This document shows, piece by piece, positions 27,181 through 33,316 of a stretch of DNA of 33,316 nucleotides. Position 1 is the first letter of the stretch, and every line of letters starts with the position of its first letter. The translations under genes and the position numbers were made by a program. Origin of the DNA: Verrucomicrobiota bacterium. Lineage in GTDB: Bacteria; Verrucomicrobiota; Verrucomicrobiia; Verrucomicrobiales; Akkermansiaceae. A model generated the notes under the pieces. The model was given only the letters and a program-made list of their open reading frames with translations, made no database searches and was not told the origin of the DNA. Location: contig JAPLUI010000322.1 in the NCBI GenBank assembly GCA_026397725.1, positions 1-33,316 of the forward strand, read 5' to 3'.

Positions 27181-29565
27181 ATGAACATCTCACTCAACTG
27201 GCTCGCCACGCACCTCGACCTCGCCGGCAAATCCATCAGGGAAATCGACGACCTCTTCACCTTCGCCGGGGTCGAGGTCGAAGGCATTGTTAGCAAAGGC
27301 ATCGCCTCGGAGAAGATCGTCGTGGCCCAGGTGATGGAAGCCGTCCAGCACCCGCATGCGGATCGGCTCAAGGTCACTCATGTGGATGCGGGCGAAGGCA
27401 GCTTGCGCCAGATCGTGTGCGGCGCGCAAAACTACCAGGTGGGCGACAAGGTTCCCTGCGCGCTGCCTGGCACTGCCTTGCCCGGCGGCTTCACCATCAG
27501 CGAGACGGTGATGCGCAAGGTGGAATCCAGGGGCATGCTCTGCTCCGCCGCCGAACTCGGCCTGCCCGCCGGCGAAGACGGCCTGCTCATCCTCCCGGCA
27601 GATGCCGAAATCGGCAAGCCGGTTCGGGAGATGTTTGATTCGGATTCACTGTTAGAACTGGAGGTCACCCCCAACCGCCCGGACCTGCTCAGCCACCGCG
27701 GCATGGCCCGCGAGTTGGCGACCCTGCTCAAGACGTCCCTCCAGCCGCTCGAAATCCCCTCACGGAGCGTGGGAGTCGCGCCCACGTCTGCCATCCAAAT
27801 CGACGCCCCCGCCGCCTGCCCGTTCTACACCGCCGTCCGCATCACCGGCGTCACCGTCACGGACAGCCCGGCCTGGCTCAAGCAACGGCTCGAAGCCATC
27901 GGCCAGCGCCCCATCAACAACATCGTCGATGTCACCAACTATGTGTTGCACGAACTCGGCCAGCCGCTCCACGCTTTCGATGCCGCCAAACTCAGCGGCG
28001 GCATCGTCGTCCGCCACGCCGCCGACGGCGAGGTCTTCCTCGCGCTGGACGCGTCCCAACCTGTCCTAACCACCGACGATCTCGTCATTGCCGATGCCTC
28101 CGGCCGTGCTCTGGCCCTCGGCGGAGTGATGGGCGGCGCCGACAGCGGCGTGACGGCCGACACCACGGACATTTTGTTAGAGTCGGCGTATTTCACCCCG
28201 GCGGGCATCCGCCGCACGTCGCGCCGCACCGCGTTGTCGTCGGATTCCTCGTATCGTTTCGAGCGCGGCGTGGATCCCGCGGGCGTCCTCACCGCCTCCG
28301 CGCTGGCGGTGAAGCTGATGCTCGAAACCGCCGGCGGCACCGCCGAGGCCACCACGCTGGCAGCGGGTGCAGCGCCCGTGCTGACCCGTCCGGTCGCCCT
28401 TGATGTCCCCAAACTCGACCAGCTCATGGGCGGCTCGATCGAACTAACCGAGGCCGAAGCCATCCTCACCCGGCTCGGCCTAACCAAACTGCCGGACGCC
28501 ACCTGGGAGGTGCCCTCGTTCCGCGCCGACCTCCAGCGCCACATCGATCTGGTCGAGGAAATCGCCCGCGTCCATGGGCTGGAGAACGTCCCATCGCGCC
28601 TGTTAGGCAGCTTTGTGCCGGCCAGCCCGAGTGATGCGGCGTATGATGCGGACATGGTGCTGCGCCGGCGCTTGGCCGCGCTTGGCCTGCACGAGTGCCA
28701 GACGATCAAGCTCATTGCCGGCCACCAATTGGGTGATGCCTTGCTGTCGCGGCCGCTGCTGGAGGGCGACGTCATCCGCGTGAAGCTCCCGCTCAGCGAG
28801 GACCATGCCGTCATGCGCCCGAGCTTGGTGCCGGGCCTGGTTGCCTCGGCGGTTAGAAACGTCAGCCAGCAGGTGAAGTCGCTGCGGTTTTTTGAAATCG
28901 GGCGGGTCTTCCGCAATGCCGGTGGCGGCAAGGCCAAGGATCAGGAAAGCGACTCGTTAGCCATGCTCCTCGCCGGCCCCACCCACCCGGTCGGCTGGGC
29001 CCAGCCCGAGCGCAACGCCGATCTCTATGATCTCAAGGGCCTGCTCGCCGCCCTGCTCGGCGGCCGGGAGGTTCGCTTTGCGCCCAAGGAGCGGGCGGGC
29101 TTTGTGCTCGCCTGCGACATCAAGGTGGAAGGTCAGGTCATCGGCGTCTTCGCCCGGCTCGCCCCGGCCCGCGAGCGCGAACTCGATTTCACCGCCCCCG
29201 TGTATGTTGCCGAGCTGGATCTGGCCAAGGTGCGCAAATTGTTAGGCAGCCTCAGTCATGTGGCGGATCTGCCGCAGTTCCCCGGTTCCTCGCGCGATGC
29301 CGCCATGGAACTCCCCCTCGCCACCGCCAACGCCCAACTCGAAGCCGTCATCCACAAGGCCGCCGAACCCCTGCTCGTCGCTTACGAATGCTTCGATGTC
29401 TTCACCGATCCCACCGGCGGCAAGCTGCCCGCAGACCGCAAGTCCCTCGCCTATCGCTTCCATTATCGCGCCCCCGAGCGCACCCTCAAGTCCGACGAAG
29501 TCGAGGCCGCCCACCAGCGCCTCCTCGCCGCCCTCGTCGCCAATCTCGGCGTCAAGTTCAGATAG
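27181..29565 (+). CDS. pheT: Phenylalanyl-tRNA synthetase beta subunit
   Basis: The 794-residue product provides tRNA binding and editing in PheRS. MNISLNWLATHLDL is the standard N-terminus. The EMAP-type tRNA-binding domain (40-150; HPHADRLKVTHVD, CGAQNY), the B3/B4 editing domain (NNIVDVTNYVLHELGQPLHAFD, SSDSSYRFERGVDP), B5, the catalytic-like core and the C-terminal anticodon-binding FDX-ACB domain (ECFDVFTDPTGGKLPADRKS) are in order. No ribosome-binding site is visible because heptamer repeats fill the leader. A 42-bp piece of the FDX-ACB segment is copied 3.6 kb downstream. Confidence 0.96.
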   Translation: MNISLNWLATHLDLAGKSIREIDDLFTFAGVEVEGIVSKGIASEKIVVAQVMEAVQHPHADRLKVTHVDAGEGSLRQIVCGAQNYQVGDKVPCALPGTALPGGFTISETVMRKVESRGMLCSAAELGLPAGEDGLLILPADAEIGKPVREMFDSDSLLELEVTPNRPDLLSHRGMARELATLLKTSLQPLEIPSRSVGVAPTSAIQIDAPAACPFYTAVRITGVTVTDSPAWLKQRLEAIGQRPINNIVDVTNYVLHELGQPLHAFDAAKLSGGIVVRHAADGEVFLALDASQPVLTTDDLVIADASGRALALGGVMGGADSGVTADTTDILLESAYFTPAGIRRTSRRTALSSDSSYRFERGVDPAGVLTASALAVKLMLETAGGTAEATTLAAGAAPVLTRPVALDVPKLDQLMGGSIELTEAEAILTRLGLTKLPDATWEVPSFRADLQRHIDLVEEIARVHGLENVPSRLLGSFVPASPSDAAYDADMVLRRRLAALGLHECQTIKLIAGHQLGDALLSRPLLEGDVIRVKLPLSEDHAVMRPSLVPGLVASAVRNVSQQVKSLRFFEIGRVFRNAGGGKAKDQESDSLAMLLAGPTHPVGWAQPERNADLYDLKGLLAALLGGREVRFAPKERAGFVLACDIKVEGQVIGVFARLAPARERELDFTAPVYVAELDLAKVRKLLGSLSHVADLPQFPGSSRDAAMELPLATANAQLEAVIHKAAEPLLVAYECFDVFTDPTGGKLPADRKSLAYRFHYRAPERTLKSDEVEAAHQRLLAALVANLGVKFR
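29389..29430 (+). repeat. 42-bp direct repeat, copy 1 (within pheT)
   Basis: This stretch of the pheT FDX-ACB domain is identical over 42 bases to 33005-33046, in the same orientation. The bases just outside the match differ on both sides. Confidence 0.95.
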
Positions 29566-29753
29566 GGCGGTGCGGTTATCGGTGATCCATGGCAGAACAG
29601 CGGCCCCGCGCCCAGCGAGCCCGTGGCCCACTCCAACCCCATCAATCATCCGCTTGTGCAAGGTCCGAAGTGACTCCCTGCAGCCCGCTGGGACGACGCG
29701 AGCCAGAAGCGGGGTGACCAAGCACGCGGCGTGACAGCGGGCGGCCGATGCGT

Positions 29754-30842
29754 TCACCGTTTCTTTGGAGCCTTGTATTCTCTTTGGTCATCAAGAAGAA
29801 CCATCTGTTTCGTATCATTTCTGAGCGTCATCAAGTCGTTGCGAGAATGTGAATTAGCACAGCCACCCTTATCAAGACTGCATGACACATCCTCGATTAC
29901 AATGCCGGCATTCTTCATCCTAAGTCGACCTAGGATGCTGCTCACGGCTTCAAGACCGCGACCCTCAAGAAAACGGAACGCCGAACCAGTAACGTAATCA
30001 ATGTTCTCCTCAAAGGTGATCCAATTCCGAGCAAGTGCCTCAGCAGCGAAGCCTGTAGTATTCGATCCAGCAAAAATGTCCAATACTACATCATCTTCAT
30101 CCGTGAGCATCTTAATGAAGAATGCAGGCAAATCCGCTGGAAATCGTGCTGGATGCCTCTCCACGCCAAGCTCCTTACACAACCATAAATAGCTTGAATT
30201 GCTGTCAGTATTAGAAATGGTCAGCAAATTCGATGGGATTGCACCTCCGTTGTCTTTGCCAAAACCCGAGCTGATATCATGGCCCGAGGGCCGCTTCTTT
30301 GGTGTGTAAAAGCTCTCTGGATCCTTGATGAGCTTCTTCATCCGGTCGGAGTATGGAGCGAGCACTTTGCGAACATCAGCTTTTGGCGCTTCGGTCTTGC
30401 TGAACCACCACACGGTGTTTACTGAGTCCTTTGCACGAATCTTACGCTTGTTCACCCACTCAATCGGAGACGGAAGCTTTGCTGGGTTATACCAATAGAA
30501 GTCCTCGGCCAGGTGAAAACCCACGTCATCGCAGAGCGCAAGAAGAACTCGGAAGTTGTATAGAGACCGCGATGGTATGCCTGCGCGGTATGCTCCACCC
30601 AAATCGAGAACGAAACTGCCAGTATCCTTCAAAACTCGAAAGACCTCCTTGCTAAAAGGAGTTATCCACGAAACATACTCTGCCTCTTCTACGTTCCCAT
30701 AGGTCTTCTGACGCCGCAGGGCAAACGGCGGCGAAGTCATTACAAGGTCAATGCTGTCGTCAGGTAATTCAGCAAGCAGATCAAGTGCATCGCCCACGAA
30801 TGCGCGACCCCGTTTGGTTGAATACAGAGGTTTGCCAAGCAT
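29754..30842 (-). CDS. PvuII-type DNA (cytosine-N4) methyltransferase
   Basis: The 362-residue product shows the permuted beta-class order. Catalytic motif IV TSPPF is at residues 36-40 near the N-terminus. A central target-recognition region follows, with FYWYNPAKLPSPIEWVNKRKI, VWWFSKTE and RPSGHDI. The AdoMet-binding motif I, DIFAGSNTTG, is at 255-264. From memory the whole protein resembles M.PvuII, which methylates CAGCTG at N4 of the inner cytosine; SPPF/SPPY is usual in m4C enzymes. The last 60 residues are an extension without recognised function. One base separates its ATG from the stop of the upstream HEAT gene, so the two are a translationally coupled operon. The known PvuII nuclease and controller genes are not present. 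Confidence 0.9.
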   Translation of the reverse strand: MLGKPLYSTKRGRAFVGDALDLLAELPDDSIDLVMTSPPFALRRQKTYGNVEEAEYVSWITPFSKEVFRVLKDTGSFVLDLGGAYRAGIPSRSLYNFRVLLALCDDVGFHLAEDFYWYNPAKLPSPIEWVNKRKIRAKDSVNTVWWFSKTEAPKADVRKVLAPYSDRMKKLIKDPESFYTPKKRPSGHDISSGFGKDNGGAIPSNLLTISNTDSNSSYLWLCKELGVERHPARFPADLPAFFIKMLTDEDDVVLDIFAGSNTTGFAAEALARNWITFEENIDYVTGSAFRFLEGRGLEAVSSILGRLRMKNAGIVIEDVSCSLDKGGCANSHSRNDLMTLRNDTKQMVLLDDQREYKAPKKR

Positions 30843-30843
30843 C

Positions 30844-32319
30844 TTAAAACTCCTCTAATCCATCAACCCAGCTTTCGAGGATTTGCCAAAGCACGCTAGC
30901 GGCAAAATAGACCTCGGGGTCTGCGTCACAAATCGCATTAACACCCTCTTGGGACAACTTATCCTTACCATGCCCGATAATATAACTCACCCATCGCCTC
31001 AAATTGTCATCGGCGTTGTGAAGAATATCGCTGGGATCAAAGCCTCCTGTCCTCGCAAGCGCCCAGGATAATCCATCTCGTCGCGCTGAATCACTTGTCT
31101 TCAATAGTTCCACCACATGAGCTAGCTGTGGTTCAGTTATTCTCAGAAGTGCCCTTGCGGCTTCGGTCTTGATTTCAAGCGCGGTGGAGTTGAAAGTGTC
31201 GGCCAGTGCAGTTGCGCTGGTCGCTGTCGCAAATTGGCCAAGAGCCCACGCTGCACCTGCGCGAAGCTCCTCATCACGCCCGGCATCAGTCAAGACATCT
31301 ATTAGTATTCTCTCACTTCGAGTGTTGGCAATCTCCGATGCAACGATCAGAGTTTCAAGCTGGGTTTCGAGTGGAACATCCAATACGGCACTTCTCAATT
31401 TGGCTTCGATGAACGTCCAGCCTGCGGCATGCTCATGCGCCGCCAGGGCTGCTGCCGCTTCAAGCTGGACATAAATATCCTCATGAGGGTCATCAACTCT
31501 ACCCACCAGCAACGGCAGAGCATTTGTGTAACCGAGATATCTCAGTGCCTTTGCGGCCGCATAGCGCTCGCTTAGATTGATGCTCGCAAGCATTCCGATA
31601 AAGTAGCTCTCATCAACCTCAGGCGGGAGCGGGACGGCAATTCTCACTGGCACTACAGCCGCGACAATCTGATTTGCTTCAACCTCTTCATTGAGTTGAA
31701 CTTGTGGAGATAGCTGGATTTCGCCCTTCTTTCGACTTAGCTGAATTGTCTGAATTCGCGAGGAGGCATCTGGCGTTAACTGAACTCTTGTAGCGGTGAT
31801 TTCAGAAACTGCTGATCTTTGATTGGCCACTGCCGATGTCCACACGACCCGGATTTCTGATCCTTCTTCGACGCCTTTAGGTTTTGTTATAGCCACGCGC
31901 TTTGCGGAAAAGGCAGCCCGCAAATCCGTGACGCTGACAAAGTGAACCGGAGACTTAATCGTAAGGTCTATGGGCGAATCGGGGCTTTGCTCAAAGAGCA
32001 CGATTGAGACATAATCATCGTCCCGCATTCCAGCGTCCCAAGCTCGTCGCGGATCCTTCAGCGAGTGAGACATCGATATTTCTGGCTTGGTCTTGCCTCT
32101 GGACTCAAAGCGGACGCCCGTTTTCAAACAGAGAATATCCGGTACACGGATTCGCTTGATCTTGATTTTCTTCCATATTTTGAAGCCTGTGGAACCACGT
32201 TCAAGCTCGATGGGTGCGAAGCCAGAATTCGCCAAAGTCTTGATGGTAGCGTTCGTGCCCGTAGCTCCTACTGCAAGCTTTCTGAGAAAACTATCATCGC
32301 TTTTGAAGTTATTTGCCAC
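30844..32319 (-). CDS. HEAT-repeat protein with possible N-terminal PD-(D/E)xK-like nuclease domain, partner of the methyltransferase
   Basis: The 491-residue product starts with GTG at 32319; the frame closes with TGA a few codons upstream. Residues 10-110 form a compact domain with GATGTNATIKTLANSGF, IELERGS, VPDILCL, FESRGK and WDAGMRDDDYVSIVLFE. Glu40, Asp61, Glu72 and Lys76 are spaced in a way that recalls PD-(D/E)xK nucleases (Arg74 where Lys is usual); this is inference. Residues 110-240 are beta-rich and unassigned. Residues 245-480 are helical HEAT-type repeats (YAAAKALRYLGYTNALPLL, LRAGAAWALGQFA, TEAARALLRI). It is transcribed first and the methyltransferase directly after, as in a restriction-modification operon. 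Base composition is AT-rich compared with pheT. A scaffold or sensor role without nuclease activity is the main alternative. Confidence 0.75.
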   Translation of the reverse strand: MANNFKSDDSFLRKLAVGATGTNATIKTLANSGFAPIELERGSTGFKIWKKIKIKRIRVPDILCLKTGVRFESRGKTKPEISMSHSLKDPRRAWDAGMRDDDYVSIVLFEQSPDSPIDLTIKSPVHFVSVTDLRAAFSAKRVAITKPKGVEEGSEIRVVWTSAVANQRSAVSEITATRVQLTPDASSRIQTIQLSRKKGEIQLSPQVQLNEEVEANQIVAAVVPVRIAVPLPPEVDESYFIGMLASINLSERYAAAKALRYLGYTNALPLLVGRVDDPHEDIYVQLEAAAALAAHEHAAGWTFIEAKLRSAVLDVPLETQLETLIVASEIANTRSERILIDVLTDAGRDEELRAGAAWALGQFATATSATALADTFNSTALEIKTEAARALLRITEPQLAHVVELLKTSDSARRDGLSWALARTGGFDPSDILHNADDNLRRWVSYIIGHGKDKLSQEGVNAICDADPEVYFAASVLWQILESWVDGLEEF

Positions 32320-32539
32320 GCCGTTGTCTGGTTCGGGTGCTGTTCATGATCGATGCTGGATTTGGTTCTTTTGGCCAGACCGCGTTATCGATCGCCCGGT
32401 CGCTTATGGGCGTGATACACTGCACGTCGCTGTTCAGATGTGGCAGCGACCTGGCAAGGGCGGATTTCGGCGATAGATTCACATGGCGGCGGTGTTACGG
32501 ACGATGACTAGCCTCTTCCCGCCGTCCCCGCAACCGAAT

Positions 32540-32734
32540 TCACCGAATTCGCCGGAGAAGGTGCCCCGATGCCCCGAGACGCTCCACCACCCGGATTTTT
32601 GGCACCCTTGGCAGCCCGGAGGTCGTCATGACTGCCGTCGTCGACGCCGGGGAATGGAGCAAGCACCTCCCGCTGTAGAACGCAGCCGCCTCGCCCATCT
32701 CAATCACGGCGGGTGATAGAGATCGGCAATTCAT
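32540..32734 (-). pseudogene. Truncated ParE/RelE-type toxin
   Basis: The ATG at 32734 overlaps the antitoxin stop as ATGA, the usual layout of these pairs. The first 20 residues (LSPAVIEMGEAAAFY) match the N-terminal helix of ParE/RelE-like toxins. After AAAFY the sequence loses all family similarity and ends at 64 residues instead of about 95. No other frame restores the conserved C-terminus. It is a remnant. The bases between it and the HEAT gene start (32320-32539) hold nothing I can assign beyond the expected promoter of that operon. Confidence 0.5.
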
Positions 32735-32955
32735 CTGGGGAATCGCGCCCGGAGTTCCGCCATTGCCCGGAGGCCGTCAACGGCCTCAATCCGTTCCTCC
32801 ATGAAGGCCGCCATGCGAGCGTCAGCCTCCCGGAGCCATGCCGCTTCCAGCTCCGGCGGGGTCCGGGAAAGGCTCTCAAGCAGCCTGTCTGCAAGCAACG
32901 CCCGCTCGCTCTCGGGAAGCCGCAGGGCCTCCTTCTGAAGAATCGCTGGGTCCAT
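32731..32955 (-). CDS. Addiction-module antitoxin component (Unstab_antitox / TIGR02574 type)
   Basis: The 74-residue product begins MDPAILQKEALRLPESERALLADRLLESL and contains EAAWLREADARMAAFMEERIEAV, the pattern of small antitoxins paired with ParE/RelE toxins. The Met at 32955 fits family length; an in-frame Met at 33072 would add 39 residues read antisense through the pheT repeat and is unlikely. Its toxin partner is broken, so the pair is probably inactive or the antitoxin acts on another toxin. Confidence 0.75.
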   Translation of the reverse strand: MDPAILQKEALRLPESERALLADRLLESLSRTPPELEAAWLREADARMAAFMEERIEAVDGLRAMAELRARFPR

Positions 32956-33004
32956 GGGCCGCAAGCCAACCCACCAACTCCCTCCGCGCAATCCTGATTT
33001 GACC

Positions 33005-33046
33005 TGCTTCGATGTCTTCACCGATCCCACCGGCGGCAAGCTGCCC
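33005..33046 (+). repeat. 42-bp direct repeat, copy 2 (pheT fragment)
   Basis: The segment is identical to 29389-29430 in pheT and still encodes CFDVFTDPTGGKLP in one frame. It lies about 50 bases upstream of the antitoxin start, with no other pheT sequence around it. Confidence 0.95.
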
Positions 33047-33316
33047 AAGACAGTTGAGTTAGCACCGAACACACCACATGGCGGGCAAAGTCGGGACGAT
33101 GCTCAACCCTGTCTCTCACTCATTCCGATGATTCCCTCCCCTCGGGTCCACCTGGGCCTCCCACAGGCATCACGGGTGCTCCCATTTTACCGCCCGGCCC
33201 CCTGTCCGCGAGCTTTCCTTTGGAGGGGTTGCTGATGGCGCAGCCGGCTCGGGGTGCCGCTTGCCATCCTCCCGGACCCCGCGCTTGCCAACCTAACGGC
33301 CGCGTGTCAGGCAACC
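33047..33316. other. GC-rich end of window without a recognisable gene
   Basis: Both strands carry only short frames with proline/glycine-rich, low-quality translations. The stretch near 33230-33270 resembles the kind of dispersed noncoding sequence seen after lspA. No gene, terminator or tRNA was found. Confidence 0.4.

Larger units (their letters stand above)
29431..33004. mobile_element. Putative accessory island between two pheT-derived direct repeats
   Basis: The segment holds the methyltransferase/HEAT operon and the antitoxin locus. The operon is visibly AT-richer than the flanking DNA and lacks the GTTAG/CTAAC pentamer common elsewhere. Exact 42-bp direct repeats bound it. No integrase, transposase or tRNA gene is present, so the mechanism is unknown. 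Insertion with target duplication and recombination with a partial pheT copy both fit. Confidence 0.5.

Noticed and set aside
32087..32507. Plus-strand open frames upstream of the methyltransferase operon as a controller (C) protein gene
   Set aside because: They overlap the HEAT gene antisense and show no helix-turn-helix pattern.
33120..33314. 64-residue minus-strand open frame at the window end
   Set aside because: The translation is Gly/Pro-rich without a family match and looks like noncoding GC-rich DNA.

Overview
The window looks like a chromosomal segment of a high-GC member of the Verrucomicrobiota, possibly assembled from a metagenome. This is inferred from four things: secreted modular proteins with LamG, Ig-like and autotransporter-style C-terminal modules; three GH20-like paralogues side by side; the protein families used; and short noncoding stretches that look like dispersed repeats. 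No rRNA, tRNA, CRISPR array, integrase or intact insertion sequence was found.

Region A (1-18.6 kb, + strand) is a secreted glycan-processing locus. It opens with a partial giant mosaic protein (SGNH hydrolase, Ig-like, cysteine hydrolase, LamG and an unknown C-terminal domain). Next come a TIM-barrel glycosidase-like protein, a small remnant of a GH20-like protein, three GH20-like proteins (one damaged by a deletion with frameshift), a six-hairpin glycosidase-like protein, the orphan C-terminus of a surface protein, and a PliI-type lysozyme inhibitor. Most of these proteins have signal peptides. Together they suggest stepwise breakdown of an extracellular glycan. All three GH20-like proteins carry the same altered active-site signature.

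Region B (18.7-29.6 kb) is housekeeping: purH on the minus strand, then on the plus strand a nitroreductase, ileS, lspA, pheS and pheT. A four-helix-bundle (S23/IVS-type) gene flanked by heptamer repeats sits between pheS and pheT. An 11-bp perfect inverted repeat overlaps the ileS stop codon. A frameshifted minus-strand hypothetical gene lies downstream of purH.

Region C (29.4-33.05 kb) is an AT-richer accessory island bounded by two exact 42-bp copies of a piece of the pheT 3' region. It holds a minus-strand operon: a HEAT-repeat protein with a possible N-terminal nuclease domain, followed by a PvuII-type m4C DNA methyltransferase. It also holds an antitoxin gene with a broken ParE/RelE-type toxin. 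The HEAT/methyltransferase pair is the best candidate for an undescribed restriction or defence system. By eye, CAGCTG (the PvuII site) occurs once in 33 kb where composition predicts about eleven, which fits such a specificity.

A further genome-scale signal is the pentamer GTTAG/CTAAC. It is over-represented in the native-looking parts in several codon phases, nearly absent from 5.2-9.9 kb and absent from the HEAT/methyltransferase operon.
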